Shown: one piece after another, positions 6,665 through 12,861 of the stretch
How positions within the stretch are numbered: position 1 is the stretch's first letter
Layout of the letters: every line of letters begins with the position of its first letter
Source: a bacterium
GTDB taxonomy: Bacteria; Patescibacteriota; Minisyncoccia; UBA6257; JACOXY01
DNA length: 32,747 nt
Direction: 5' to 3'
Assembly (NCBI GenBank): GCA_030680955.1
Contig: JAUXUB010000010.1
Location: 1-32,747 of the forward strand
Position numbers and translations under genes: made by a program
The notes under the pieces: generated by a model
Database searches by the model: none
Seen by the model: the letters and a program-made list of their open reading frames with translations, nothing else
What the model was told of the DNA's origin: nothing

Positions 6665-7345
6665 ATGGAAAGATTAAATATCCTTATTGATGCTGGCAAT
6701 TTTTATCATATCGCCCTTAAGAAAGTTGGGGTTCAAGAGCTAGGCTTTGACTTCGAGAAATTTGTTGGATTTTTAGCAAATGGCAGGACAATTTCTGATA
6801 TGGGGAAACGCTTTTATGTTGGAACTGTTCGAGAAAAAGAAGGGGATGCGAAAAGCAAAGAGGCAATGTCGCGGCAAACCACCCTATTTACTGAATTAAC
6901 AAAATATCATTGGCAAATTAAAACCAGTAAGCTCAAACGAAGGTTAGAGGAATTAGTGATTGATGGCCGTGTAGTGGACTATGAGAAATTTCGGAAAGCA
7001 GGCATTGAAAAAATCCAATTTGAAAGATTAAGAGAAAAAGGCATAGACGTAAAACTTGCGACTGATCTTATTGTTGGAGCAGTTGATAATCAATATGATA
7101 CAGCCATTATAATAAGTTCAGACTCCGATTTACTACCTGCAATTGATTGGGTTCGCCGCCGATATAAGGGCAAAAAGAAGATTGAATATATAGGTTTTTC
7201 AATACCAGACGAACTTAATTCAAAAAAATCTACAGAGCCAAGTTTATCTCTTATTGCGAAAACTGATATTCAGAGGATATTGGTTAAATCCGATTTAGAA
7301 AATTTTATAAAACCATCTTTTTTTAACAAAAAAAATAGTAAGTAG
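6665..7345 (+). CDS. NYN-domain (PIN-like) putative ribonuclease
   Basis: A 226-aa protein with the hallmarks of the NYN/LabA branch of PIN-like nucleases. It has ILIDAGNFYH at the N-terminus (acidic D9, N12), then KGIDVKLATDLIVGAV (D134) and IIISSDSDLLPAI (D153, D155). These Asp residues form the metal site that cleaves RNA in this fold. The middle (~60-115) is basic and helical. The C-terminal ~30 residues are Lys/Ser-rich. The start is the first ATG; there is no SD, but a -10-like box 7 nt upstream. It converges on the next gene with a 66-nt gap. The target RNA is unknown. Confidence 0.85.
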   Translation: MERLNILIDAGNFYHIALKKVGVQELGFDFEKFVGFLANGRTISDMGKRFYVGTVREKEGDAKSKEAMSRQTTLFTELTKYHWQIKTSKLKRRLEELVIDGRVVDYEKFRKAGIEKIQFERLREKGIDVKLATDLIVGAVDNQYDTAIIISSDSDLLPAIDWVRRRYKGKKKIEYIGFSIPDELNSKKSTEPSLSLIAKTDIQRILVKSDLENFIKPSFFNKKNSK

Positions 7346-7411
7346 CGGGGTGGGGTAATGAAAAGTCCTATACAAATTATCCAATTGAGATTATTATATT
7401 TTCCAAATCTT

Positions 7412-8059
7412 TCATTGAGTGGAAGGTTTTTTGCCTCTGTAAAATTCATCAAAGATTTTTTCAAGGTCAGGGTCGCTTTTTATTGCGTGTTCGGCTGGAC
7501 TAATTCCTTGCGTCGCTTTCTTTTCTTCTAAAATTTTTTGTACTTCGGGGCTGTCGTGATCGAGCTGTAACCCAGCTGTAAAGGGTGGAGATTCATTCCA
7601 ATCCATCCCCAATCTTTCCATGGCCTCTGCTTCTCCAATGTATGCTAATTTCATTAGGTTACTTCCTCGTAATGTTTCTTCTTTAAATCCAGCTTCAATA
7701 AAATCTTCCTTTATTTTCAAAATTGCTGCAACCCGAAGTTTCAAATCAATAGGAAGATCGACTCGCATAGTGAGTTGGGAAAGAAAAGCAAATTCCACCA
7801 CCAACTGTTGAAGTTCCCATTCTGGGGAGTCTTTGATTTTGGCAACCTCAATAATCTCATTAAAAGCAGTCCAGATTTTAGTACCAAATGTTATGTCATT
7901 TTCTACACTATTACCTAAACTTTCTTGATGCCAAAATACATCATCATCATACCCGTTCATCATTTCTTTGAGCACCTCTGGAGTGATTCTGTTATTTATG
8001 TCTTCAAATTTCTGAATACGCACCTCAAGTGGTTTGTTATCTGGTGATTTCTTCCACAT
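7412..8059 (-). CDS. hypothetical protein, mostly helical
   Basis: A 215-aa soluble acidic protein that I do not recognise. It has no membrane segment or metal motif. Features seen: an N-terminal basic start (MWKKSPDNKPLEV), a long helical middle, and a C-terminal part with LQLDHDSPEVQKILEEKK and GISPAEHAIKSDPDLEKIFDEF, which look like short helical repeats. There is no clear SD before the ATG. It converges with the NYN gene. Between its start and the hairpin at 8200 (8060-8199) I see only unassigned DNA. Confidence 0.6.
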   Translation of the reverse strand: MWKKSPDNKPLEVRIQKFEDINNRITPEVLKEMMNGYDDDVFWHQESLGNSVENDITFGTKIWTAFNEIIEVAKIKDSPEWELQQLVVEFAFLSQLTMRVDLPIDLKLRVAAILKIKEDFIEAGFKEETLRGSNLMKLAYIGEAEAMERLGMDWNESPPFTAGLQLDHDSPEVQKILEEKKATQGISPAEHAIKSDPDLEKIFDEFYRGKKPSTQ

Positions 8060-8199
8060 ATATTACATGGTAGTAGTTTTGTAAGGAATATTCAATACCT
8101 CAAATAAACCTACCAATTCTTTACCACAGAAAACGCCGAATCAGCGTTAATTTCTATCAAATAGGTTCTAATGTCTTCAAGCCCCTGCAACAAAATAAA

Positions 8200-8220
8200 A
8201 GCTCCCTTTTAAGGGGAGCT
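8200..8220 (-). terminator. intrinsic terminator of the 152-aa membrane protein gene
   Basis: AGCTCCC (8200-8206) pairs with GGGAGCT (8214-8220) around a 7-nt loop. On the minus strand it is followed by TTTTATTTT. It lies 3 nt after the gene's stop. Confidence 0.8.
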
Positions 8221-8223
8221 GTG

Positions 8224-8682
8224 TTAGTCATCTAGAAAACATTCTGCAGCAGACTCCGAAGTGAGAGTGGCAGATGATTTAGTCTTAAATGGAATTTCAC
8301 CAGTATATGGGTGCCAATTTATTACCCAATCAATAGAAATACCCTGCACTCGGTATAAGCGATTGTAAGTTTCAGCTTTAATAATTTGTCCCACGTCAGG
8401 TATTTCTTGTGAATCTTCGAAATACAGATAGTAGGTAAAAGCCCCTTCAAAATTCATCGCAAGAAGTTTTTTATCTGTAGTGTGCATTGGTATCGAAAGC
8501 GAAATTTTGATAATGCGACCATCGCATTGCCACTTTTTGTCAGTAACTTTACCTATAAAAGTTTGTGGTTTTCCTTGGATTGTTGTAAGCAGCGGTATTG
8601 GTAAATATGAAAAATAAGAAACGATTACAGCTAGTATTAAAGGGCTTACTCCAAGCAAGATGACAGCTATTAAAAACGCCAT
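8224..8682 (-). CDS. membrane-anchored hypothetical protein
   Basis: A 152-aa protein with one long hydrophobic helix at residues ~3-28, followed by a beta-rich extracytoplasmic or OB-like region (TFIGKVTDKKWQCDGR, then GQIIKAETYNRLY). I do not recognise a family. It ends in an acidic Ser/Thr-rich tail. The start is set by a strong SD, AAGGAG (8697-8692), 9 nt before the ATG. Upstream lie a conserved leader hairpin (8699-8727) and a promoter (8745-8773), and downstream a terminator, so it is a complete one-gene unit. The leader resembles that of the 263-aa membrane protein at 9008-9799, suggesting shared control. Confidence 0.7.
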   Translation of the reverse strand: MAFLIAVILLGVSPLILAVIVSYFSYLPIPLLTTIQGKPQTFIGKVTDKKWQCDGRIIKISLSIPMHTTDKKLLAMNFEGAFTYYLYFEDSQEIPDVGQIIKAETYNRLYRVQGISIDWVINWHPYTGEIPFKTKSSATLTSESAAECFLDD

Positions 8683-8698
8683 TTGTAAGATCTCCTTT

Positions 8699-8727
8699 GC
8701 CCACCATAGCTTTACGCGACGGAGGGC
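8699..8727 (-). promoter_or_regulatory. leader hairpin next to the SD (copy 1)
   Basis: On the minus strand a GCCCTCCG arm, TCGCGTAAAGC and a TATGGTGGGC arm form an imperfect hairpin. It ends directly against the AAAGGAG of the 152-aa gene. A near-identical element sits in the same place before the gene ending at 9799. Confidence 0.55.
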
Positions 8728-8744
8728 ATATCTCTGCTGGTATT

Positions 8745-8773
8745 AAATTATCAAAATATGGAATTGATTGCAA
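8745..8773 (-). promoter_or_regulatory. promoter of the 152-aa membrane protein gene
   Basis: On the minus strand TTGCAA (8773-8768), 17 nt, TAATTT (8750-8745). The leader would start near 8738 and contain the hairpin and SD. The promoter lies right beside the MITE copy. Confidence 0.45.
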
Positions 8774-8788
8774 TAGAGCTAATACCAT

Positions 8789-8930
8789 CCCCAATTAACC
8801 ACTACTCTTTTAACCTCGTCTTTGCGAGGAGGAACGACGAAGCAATCCAGATTTATCCCATTATTTCCTGGATTGCCGCGGGCTTCGCCCTCGCAATGAC
8901 AAAAGTCTTAAAAGAAGTGGTTAATTGGGG
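8789..8930 (+). repeat. MITE-like palindromic repeat, copy 1 (142 bp)
   Basis: Terminal inverted repeats CCCCAATTAACCACT ... AGTGGTTAATTGGGG. The inside is also palindromic, with CTTTGCGAGGAGGAACGACG and CCTCGCAATGAC arms around AAGCAATCCAG/CTGGATTGC. An inverted copy of exactly the same length lies at 11644-11785. No protein is encoded, so if mobile it depends on a transposase elsewhere. The right end carries a TATAAT just outside (8935). Confidence 0.8.
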
Positions 8931-8964
8931 ATAGTATAATGTGCTTTCAAATAAGGATATAAAA

Positions 8965-8991
8965 AAGCGTCGAGTGATTGCTCGAGCGCTT
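8965..8991 (-). terminator. intrinsic terminator of the 263-aa membrane protein gene
   Basis: AAGCGTCGAG (8965-8974) pairs with CTCGAGCGCTT (8981-8991) with one bulge. A T run follows on the minus strand, and a weaker one on the plus strand, so it may act both ways. Confidence 0.75.
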
Positions 8992-9007
8992 ATTTTTATT
9001 TTAAAAC

Positions 9008-9799
9008 TTATCGAATTTTAATATTTGGACAAAGGTTTTGACGATAGAAGGAACTGAATTCTTCGCCAATTAATTTTTTTGCTATCTTGTATATGCCATA
9101 GATTACCGCAATGCATACGCAAATCATAACAGTCCACATTGCAAGATACGGGCTCCATATTACAAGCCACGACCAAATAGTCGCCATACCTATCGAATAT
9201 AGCCAATACCCAATAATTCCAACAACGCAAATAGGGAAACAAATAAGGAATATATACATCATATAGCCAATTGCGTCAGTCATCTTTGGCTTTGATGATT
9301 CAAGTCGTTTGTATGCACTCTCGCCTAATTTGCATAATTTAATAAAAATAATGAAGGTGAATCCAAGGCACAGGATGCCAAATGTCATTATTGCTAAATC
9401 TCTGATGTTTGTTTTATAGATGAAAATTCCAGCTGTAATTACTAATCCTATAAGAATTGAACCTATGAACAATATTAAATTAGTTATCCAAAATGCGCGA
9501 CATATTGAAAAACTATCCCTATTATTAAATGCGACAAAAGAAAGAAATAATCTGCCGTAGAGACTGTTCCTATCTACTATATATGAATTATCAGGAGAAG
9601 GCCGAATAGCTAGAAATGAGAGAAGCGCTATACTAATCGAGGCGATTGTTCCATAGAATCCAAATAAGAAGAGTAGCATCCACAGCCATGTTGTAAACGC
9701 ATTTAGAGGCAAGTCTGGTTTAAAGTTGCTTAATCCTAAACTAAGCGCGCTAATGCATACAATTAGTGAGAGCAAGGCTAGTACCTTTACTTTATTCAT
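9008..9799 (-). CDS. polytopic membrane protein, function unknown
   Basis: A 263-aa very hydrophobic protein with about six predicted membrane segments. Clear ones are at the N-terminus (VLALLSLIVCISALSLGL), LWMLLFLFGFYGTIASISIALLSFLAI, ILFIGSILIGLVITAGIFIY, MTFGILCLGFTFIIFI and the C-terminal third. The soluble loops are short and basic. No known transporter motif is seen. I place the start at 9799 rather than the in-frame ATG at 9820, because an AAGGAG SD (9810-9805) lies between them and belongs to the 9799 ATG. It lies inside the segment bounded by the two inverted MITE copies and is divergent from the 88-aa gene. Confidence 0.7.
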   Translation of the reverse strand: MNKVKVLALLSLIVCISALSLGLSNFKPDLPLNAFTTWLWMLLFLFGFYGTIASISIALLSFLAIRPSPDNSYIVDRNSLYGRLFLSFVAFNNRDSFSICRAFWITNLILFIGSILIGLVITAGIFIYKTNIRDLAIMTFGILCLGFTFIIFIKLCKLGESAYKRLESSKPKMTDAIGYMMYIFLICFPICVVGIIGYWLYSIGMATIWSWLVIWSPYLAMWTVMICVCIAVIYGIYKIAKKLIGEEFSSFYRQNLCPNIKIR

Positions 9800-9811
9800 T
9801 TTTACTCCTTT

Positions 9812-9840
9812 ACCCCCCATAGCTTTATGCGATGGAGGGC
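9812..9840 (-). promoter_or_regulatory. leader hairpin next to the SD (copy 2)
   Basis: On the minus strand a GCCCTCCATCGC arm, ATAAA loop and GCTATGGGGGG arm abut TAAAGGAG. It differs from copy 1 (8699-8727) at only about four positions, and at least one difference keeps pairing (G-T versus A-T). This suggests the fold is used to control ribosome access. Confidence 0.55.
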
Positions 9841-9857
9841 TTGTTTGTACTGGTTTA

Positions 9858-9885
9858 TTTATATACTACCTACGAAAAAATGCAA
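9858..9885 (-). promoter_or_regulatory. promoter of the 263-aa membrane protein gene
   Basis: On the minus strand TTGCAT (9885-9880), 16 nt, TATAAA (9863-9858). It is divergent from the promoter at 9891. Confidence 0.4.
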
Positions 9886-9890
9886 TCTTT

Positions 9891-9919
9891 TTGATTTTTT
9901 TATCAACTGATGGTATATT
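9891..9919 (+). promoter_or_regulatory. promoter of the 88-aa gene
   Basis: TTGATT (9891-9896), 17 nt, TATATT (9914-9919). The predicted start near 9926 gives a short leader with the SD before 9949. Confidence 0.5.
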
Positions 9920-9948
9920 AAGCAAAGTTATTTTGAATGGAGATTGGC

Positions 9949-10215
9949 ATGACAAAAAATGAGATTATGGATTTTTTTGACGGTATTTCTCTTGGGAGTG
10001 ATTGTCCGCTAACTTTAGATCAGTTTATATGCAACAGAGAAAAAATTATATCTGCAATAGAAAGCATGAAAAAATTCTATAGAGAAAGTCCACTTATACA
10101 TGCTGATATTCGGAAATATTATGAGTCTGATTTTACTAGAATTGATGAGGCGCGTTCTGATCAAAAGTTACTTGTTGCCATCGAGTGCTTAAGAATATCT
10201 CTTGAATTACAGTAA
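9949..10215 (+). CDS. small acidic helical protein (88 aa), unknown
   Basis: The start is the ATG at 9949, because GGAG (9939-9942) lies 6 nt before it; the in-frame ATG at 9937 overlaps that SD. The protein (MTKNEIMDFFDGISL...) is soluble, predicted all-helical, with no Cys motif or membrane segment, and ends in a long helix (QKLLVAIECLRISLEL). I do not recognise it. It is the first gene of a plus-strand pair with the PP2C phosphatase and is followed by a hairpin terminator only 26 nt before that gene. A role linked to the phosphatase (substrate, regulator or adaptor) is possible but is only inferred from position. Confidence 0.6.
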   Translation: MTKNEIMDFFDGISLGSDCPLTLDQFICNREKIISAIESMKKFYRESPLIHADIRKYYESDFTRIDEARSDQKLLVAIECLRISLELQ

Positions 10216-10230
10216 TGACAAAATTTGCTA

Positions 10231-10257
10231 AAGTAGCATATAAAATGCTACTTTTTT
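10231..10257 (+). terminator. intrinsic terminator or attenuator between the 88-aa gene and PP2C
   Basis: AAGTAGCAT (10231-10239) pairs perfectly with ATGCTACTT (10245-10253) around a 5-nt loop, followed by TTTT. Only 25 nt remain to the PP2C start, with no room for a full new promoter. Confidence 0.8.
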
Positions 10258-10282
10258 ATTAGTTATTTGAAGGGGGAATTAA

Positions 10283-11032
10283 ATGAGAAAAAAGTTATTT
10301 GTTACTTGCGCGCATGAACGTGGCCCTAGAAGTTATCAGGAAGATAAATACGTTAATATTGTTTTTTTGAATTCAAATTGCAATTGCAGGCTTCTTGCAG
10401 TGATGGATGGACACGTTGGATCAAAAGTTGCCGATATTTGTGCCGATAAAATAGGAAGCCTTTTCAATCTAGAAAACGCCGAGCATACAGAGACAGCTTT
10501 ACAAAATCTGGTAATTGATTTAAATAAGGTGACTTCTGATTGTTTTGAAGGATCAACACTTTCTATGGCTTGTATTCAAGAAGATCAAAGTAAAGTCTCA
10601 ATTGCGATATTGGGAGATTCACCAGTTGTAGTGCTGGACAATAGTGGGCAACTTCATATTAGCCCAGAGCATAATGTTCGTTCAAATCTTAAAGAGCGCG
10701 AAGCGGCAATTGGTCGTGGCGGAACATATGCACAAGGTTATATATTTGCTAATAACGACTTTACTAATGGTTTGCAGATGAGTCGCGCGCTTGGCGATGC
10801 GTATTTAGGAAATGTAATTTCTCATGAACCGGAGATTTATACAATTAATAATCCTATGTGGATTTTAGTATCTTCCGACGGAATATTTGACCCAAATCAC
10901 AGTGAGTTAGAAACGCTTTTTGCAGAGATTAGAGAGTTTGCCGAGCGACACGCTTCGGCACAAGACATTATGAATTGGGCAAAATCTAGAGGGCTTCAAG
11001 ATAATGCCACAGCCCTGGTTTGGAGAAAATAA
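10283..11032 (+). CDS. PP2C-family (PPM) Ser/Thr protein phosphatase
   Basis: A 249-aa single-domain phosphatase with the family's motifs in order: RGPRSYQEDKY (E20, D21), AVMDGHVG (D42, G43), GSTLSMACI, ILGDSP, SRALGDAYLG, VSSDGIFD (D199) and LQDNATALVW (D240). These residues hold the two metal ions that activate water to remove phosphate from Ser/Thr. It has no membrane segment, so it is cytosolic. The SD is GAAGGGGG before the ATG. It follows the 88-aa gene through an intervening terminator. A Ser/Thr kinase partner is expected; the only kinase-fold gene in the window is the divergent one at 4908-5543, and no link is shown. Confidence 0.93.
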   Translation: MRKKLFVTCAHERGPRSYQEDKYVNIVFLNSNCNCRLLAVMDGHVGSKVADICADKIGSLFNLENAEHTETALQNLVIDLNKVTSDCFEGSTLSMACIQEDQSKVSIAILGDSPVVVLDNSGQLHISPEHNVRSNLKEREAAIGRGGTYAQGYIFANNDFTNGLQMSRALGDAYLGNVISHEPEIYTINNPMWILVSSDGIFDPNHSELETLFAEIREFAERHASAQDIMNWAKSRGLQDNATALVWRK

Positions 11033-11079
11033 TATCGCGATGGTAATCACCAAAGCTTTTGTTTTTGAGTAATATAAAT

Positions 11080-11108
11080 TTGCAAAATCGTATAATTTCT
11101 TATATACT
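11080..11108 (+). promoter_or_regulatory. promoter of the Cys-rich protein gene
   Basis: TTGCAA (11080-11085), 17 nt, TATACT (11103-11108). An alternative TATAAT lies inside the spacer at 11091. The leader carries a strong SD. Confidence 0.5.
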
Positions 11109-11146
11109 AATTTCAGTTATTTCGTCTGACCTAGAGGAGAGGCATC

Positions 11147-11557
11147 ATGGTATTCAAAGATTGTGTTCGTGAAATTCCTTATGATTATGAATGTTTGTGT
11201 AGATGTCACAGAACGGGTCAAACGCACAAAGAATGCTGTATTATTTGCCCACATTGCCAAAGAAATGTTAAGCATTCTAAATTTGAAGTACATGAAAAGG
11301 CATGTAAAAAAGCTTGTCGTGTTGAAGTTAAGACGAAACCTTTAATTGAGATAAAACCTGCAAGCGAAGAAATTCCAGAAACAGATTTTAATTGGATTGT
11401 TAAATTATTGGAGTGCAATAAATGTCATCGACGTATTCTTATTGAGGATGCCTTGAGGGGCGTTTCTCATATCGTAAGTACATCAATAACATGTTGGAAT
11501 TGTCTTACAAAGAAAACACAGATAGAGCTTAAGAAAGATTTTAATTTAAAACCTTAA
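11147..11557 (+). CDS. Cys/His-rich putative zinc-binding protein
   Basis: A 136-aa protein with two zinc-binding regions. The N-terminal part has CLCRCH, then ECCIICPHC and a following H/C pair (H-x-KFEVHEKACKKAC), enough for one or two zinc knuckles of C2H2/ribbon type. The C-terminal part has CNKCHRR and, 27 residues on, CWNC, a treble-clef or zinc-ribbon arrangement. Such modules bind nucleic acid or protein, and I cannot say which. The SD is GAGGAG, 10 nt before the ATG. It has its own promoter and terminator, and is the last gene inside the MITE-bounded segment. Confidence 0.65.
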   Translation: MVFKDCVREIPYDYECLCRCHRTGQTHKECCIICPHCQRNVKHSKFEVHEKACKKACRVEVKTKPLIEIKPASEEIPETDFNWIVKLLECNKCHRRILIEDALRGVSHIVSTSITCWNCLTKKTQIELKKDFNLKP

Positions 11558-11576
11558 CATTGTTAAAATTTAACTC

Positions 11577-11606
11577 AGCGGAACGATAACTCGTATCCGC
11601 TTTTTT
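11577..11606 (+). terminator. intrinsic terminator after the Cys-rich gene
   Basis: AGCGGA and ACGA pair with TCGT and TCCGCT (one bulged A), loop TAAC, followed by a run of six T. Confidence 0.85.
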
Positions 11607-11643
11607 ATTAGTCTTAAAAATTTAGTTGAAATGATTATTTTAT

Positions 11644-11785
11644 CCTAAATTAACCACTTCCTATAAGACTTTTGTCATTGCGAGGGCGAAGCCCGTGGCA
11701 ATCCAGGAAATAACGGGATGAATCTGGATTGCTTCGTCGTTCCTCCTCGCAAAGACGATATTAAAGGAGTAGTGGCTAATTGAGG
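11644..11785 (-). repeat. MITE-like palindromic repeat, copy 2 (142 bp, inverted)
   Basis: This is the reverse complement of the 8789-8930 repeat with scattered substitutions (about nine in ten positions the same by eye) and identical length. The terminal repeats are more worn (CCTAAATTAACCACTT ... AGTGGCTAATTGAGG). With copy 1 it bounds about 2.7 kb of four genes in inverted orientation. Confidence 0.8.
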
Positions 11786-11802
11786 ATGGTATTATTAAAC
11801 CA

Positions 11803-12843
11803 CTATGCTTTTTCGTCCACTAACATTCTGTAAACATCTAACATTGCGAAAAATAAACTTAAAGCTAGTGGGCCGAACAGAAATCCTATAGGACCAAAAA
11901 ATGAAAGACCTCCTAAAATTGAAAGAAGAATAAGAAATGGATGTATACCGACTTTCCGCTCTATAAGCTTAGGCCCTAAATAATTATCAATTAGTCCAAC
12001 AAAAAGCATGCCCCAGATTAGTAATCCGATGGCGGAAAGAGTATTTCCAAAAAAATAAATATAAATAATAGCTGGGAATAAAACTAGCGCTGTACCCAAA
12101 TTAGGAATTAGTGACGCTACCGTTGCAACGCTACCCCAAAGTATCGCATTTGGCACTCCAAAGATTGCGAAACCTATTGAAGTCATAACCCCTTGAGCAA
12201 GGGCAATTACTAGCATGCCTTTTATTACAGCATTAATAGTTGCTTCTAGTTTTTTTAGAATTTGTTCATCATAGGTAACTGGAAGTGGACTAAGAAGAAT
12301 AATAAAATTTTTTAGTTTCTTGCCATCTTTTAGTAAATAATAAAGCGCGATAATAAGAATAAAAAAATTAATTAAAATACTTGTAGCGCTCGAAAATACT
12401 GGACCGATATTTTGTAGGAGCCACTGCAACCCCGCTTTAAATTGTTCGTCTGCATTAGGGGTAATTTTTGATAAAGCAGTACCGGCTTGTGGAAAGATAT
12501 TTGAAATACCGTCTAATATGTTAGGTAAGAATGTTTCTATTCCACCAGTTACAGCAAAAGTATAAAGCCCCGTTGCTTCTTGAAAAATTTGAATTCCTAA
12601 AAAAACCACTGGTACAACAACTAAAGTAAGAATTATTATCGTAGTGATTAATGCGGCGATACTATGGCCCCATCTTATGTTATTTAATATTTTTTCATAA
12701 AGCGGCGTAAAAGTTACCGCAAGAACCATTGCTAAAACAAGTACTTGAACAAAAGGAAGTAGAATAAAAAATACGAGTAAAAATACCCAAAAAAACAAAA
12801 GTAAGAAAAAATAAAAACGAGGTTTGTGCTCAGTCATTTTCAT
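11803..12843 (-). CDS. AI-2E family (UPF0118/PerM-like) membrane permease
   Basis: A 346-aa polytopic protein. It has two N-terminal membrane helices (FYFFLLLFFWVFLLVFFILLPF), a large soluble loop, and the conserved C-terminal block with IFGVPNAILWGSVA, IPNLGTALVLFPAIIY and GLIDNYLGPKLIERKVGIHPFLILLSILGG, which is diagnostic of the family. Members export AI-2-type signals or act as Na+/H+ antiporters; the real substrate here is unknown. The gene follows the P-ATPase with an 18-nt gap, so it can be read from that transcript. It also has its own extended -10 (TGCTATACT) ending 6 nt before the ATG at 12843. Confidence 0.9.
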   Translation of the reverse strand: MKMTEHKPRFYFFLLLFFWVFLLVFFILLPFVQVLVLAMVLAVTFTPLYEKILNNIRWGHSIAALITTIIILTLVVVPVVFLGIQIFQEATGLYTFAVTGGIETFLPNILDGISNIFPQAGTALSKITPNADEQFKAGLQWLLQNIGPVFSSATSILINFFILIIALYYLLKDGKKLKNFIILLSPLPVTYDEQILKKLEATINAVIKGMLVIALAQGVMTSIGFAIFGVPNAILWGSVATVASLIPNLGTALVLFPAIIYIYFFGNTLSAIGLLIWGMLFVGLIDNYLGPKLIERKVGIHPFLILLSILGGLSFFGPIGFLFGPLALSLFFAMLDVYRMLVDEKA

Positions 12844-12849
12844 AGATTA

Positions 12850-12858
12850 AGTATAGCA
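12850..12858 (-). promoter_or_regulatory. extended -10 predicting a leaderless AI-2E permease mRNA
   Basis: On the minus strand TGC plus TATACT (12855-12850) stands 6 nt before the ATG. It occupies almost the whole gap after the P-ATPase stop. Confidence 0.5.
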
Positions 12859-12861
12859 AAT

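Noticed and set aside
9800-9820. Start of the 263-aa membrane protein at 9820
   Set aside because: The seven extra codons read through the SD AAGGAG, which belongs to the ATG at 9799.
9937-9948. Start of the 88-aa protein at 9937
   Set aside because: This ATG overlaps the GGAG that serves the ATG at 9949 at proper spacing.
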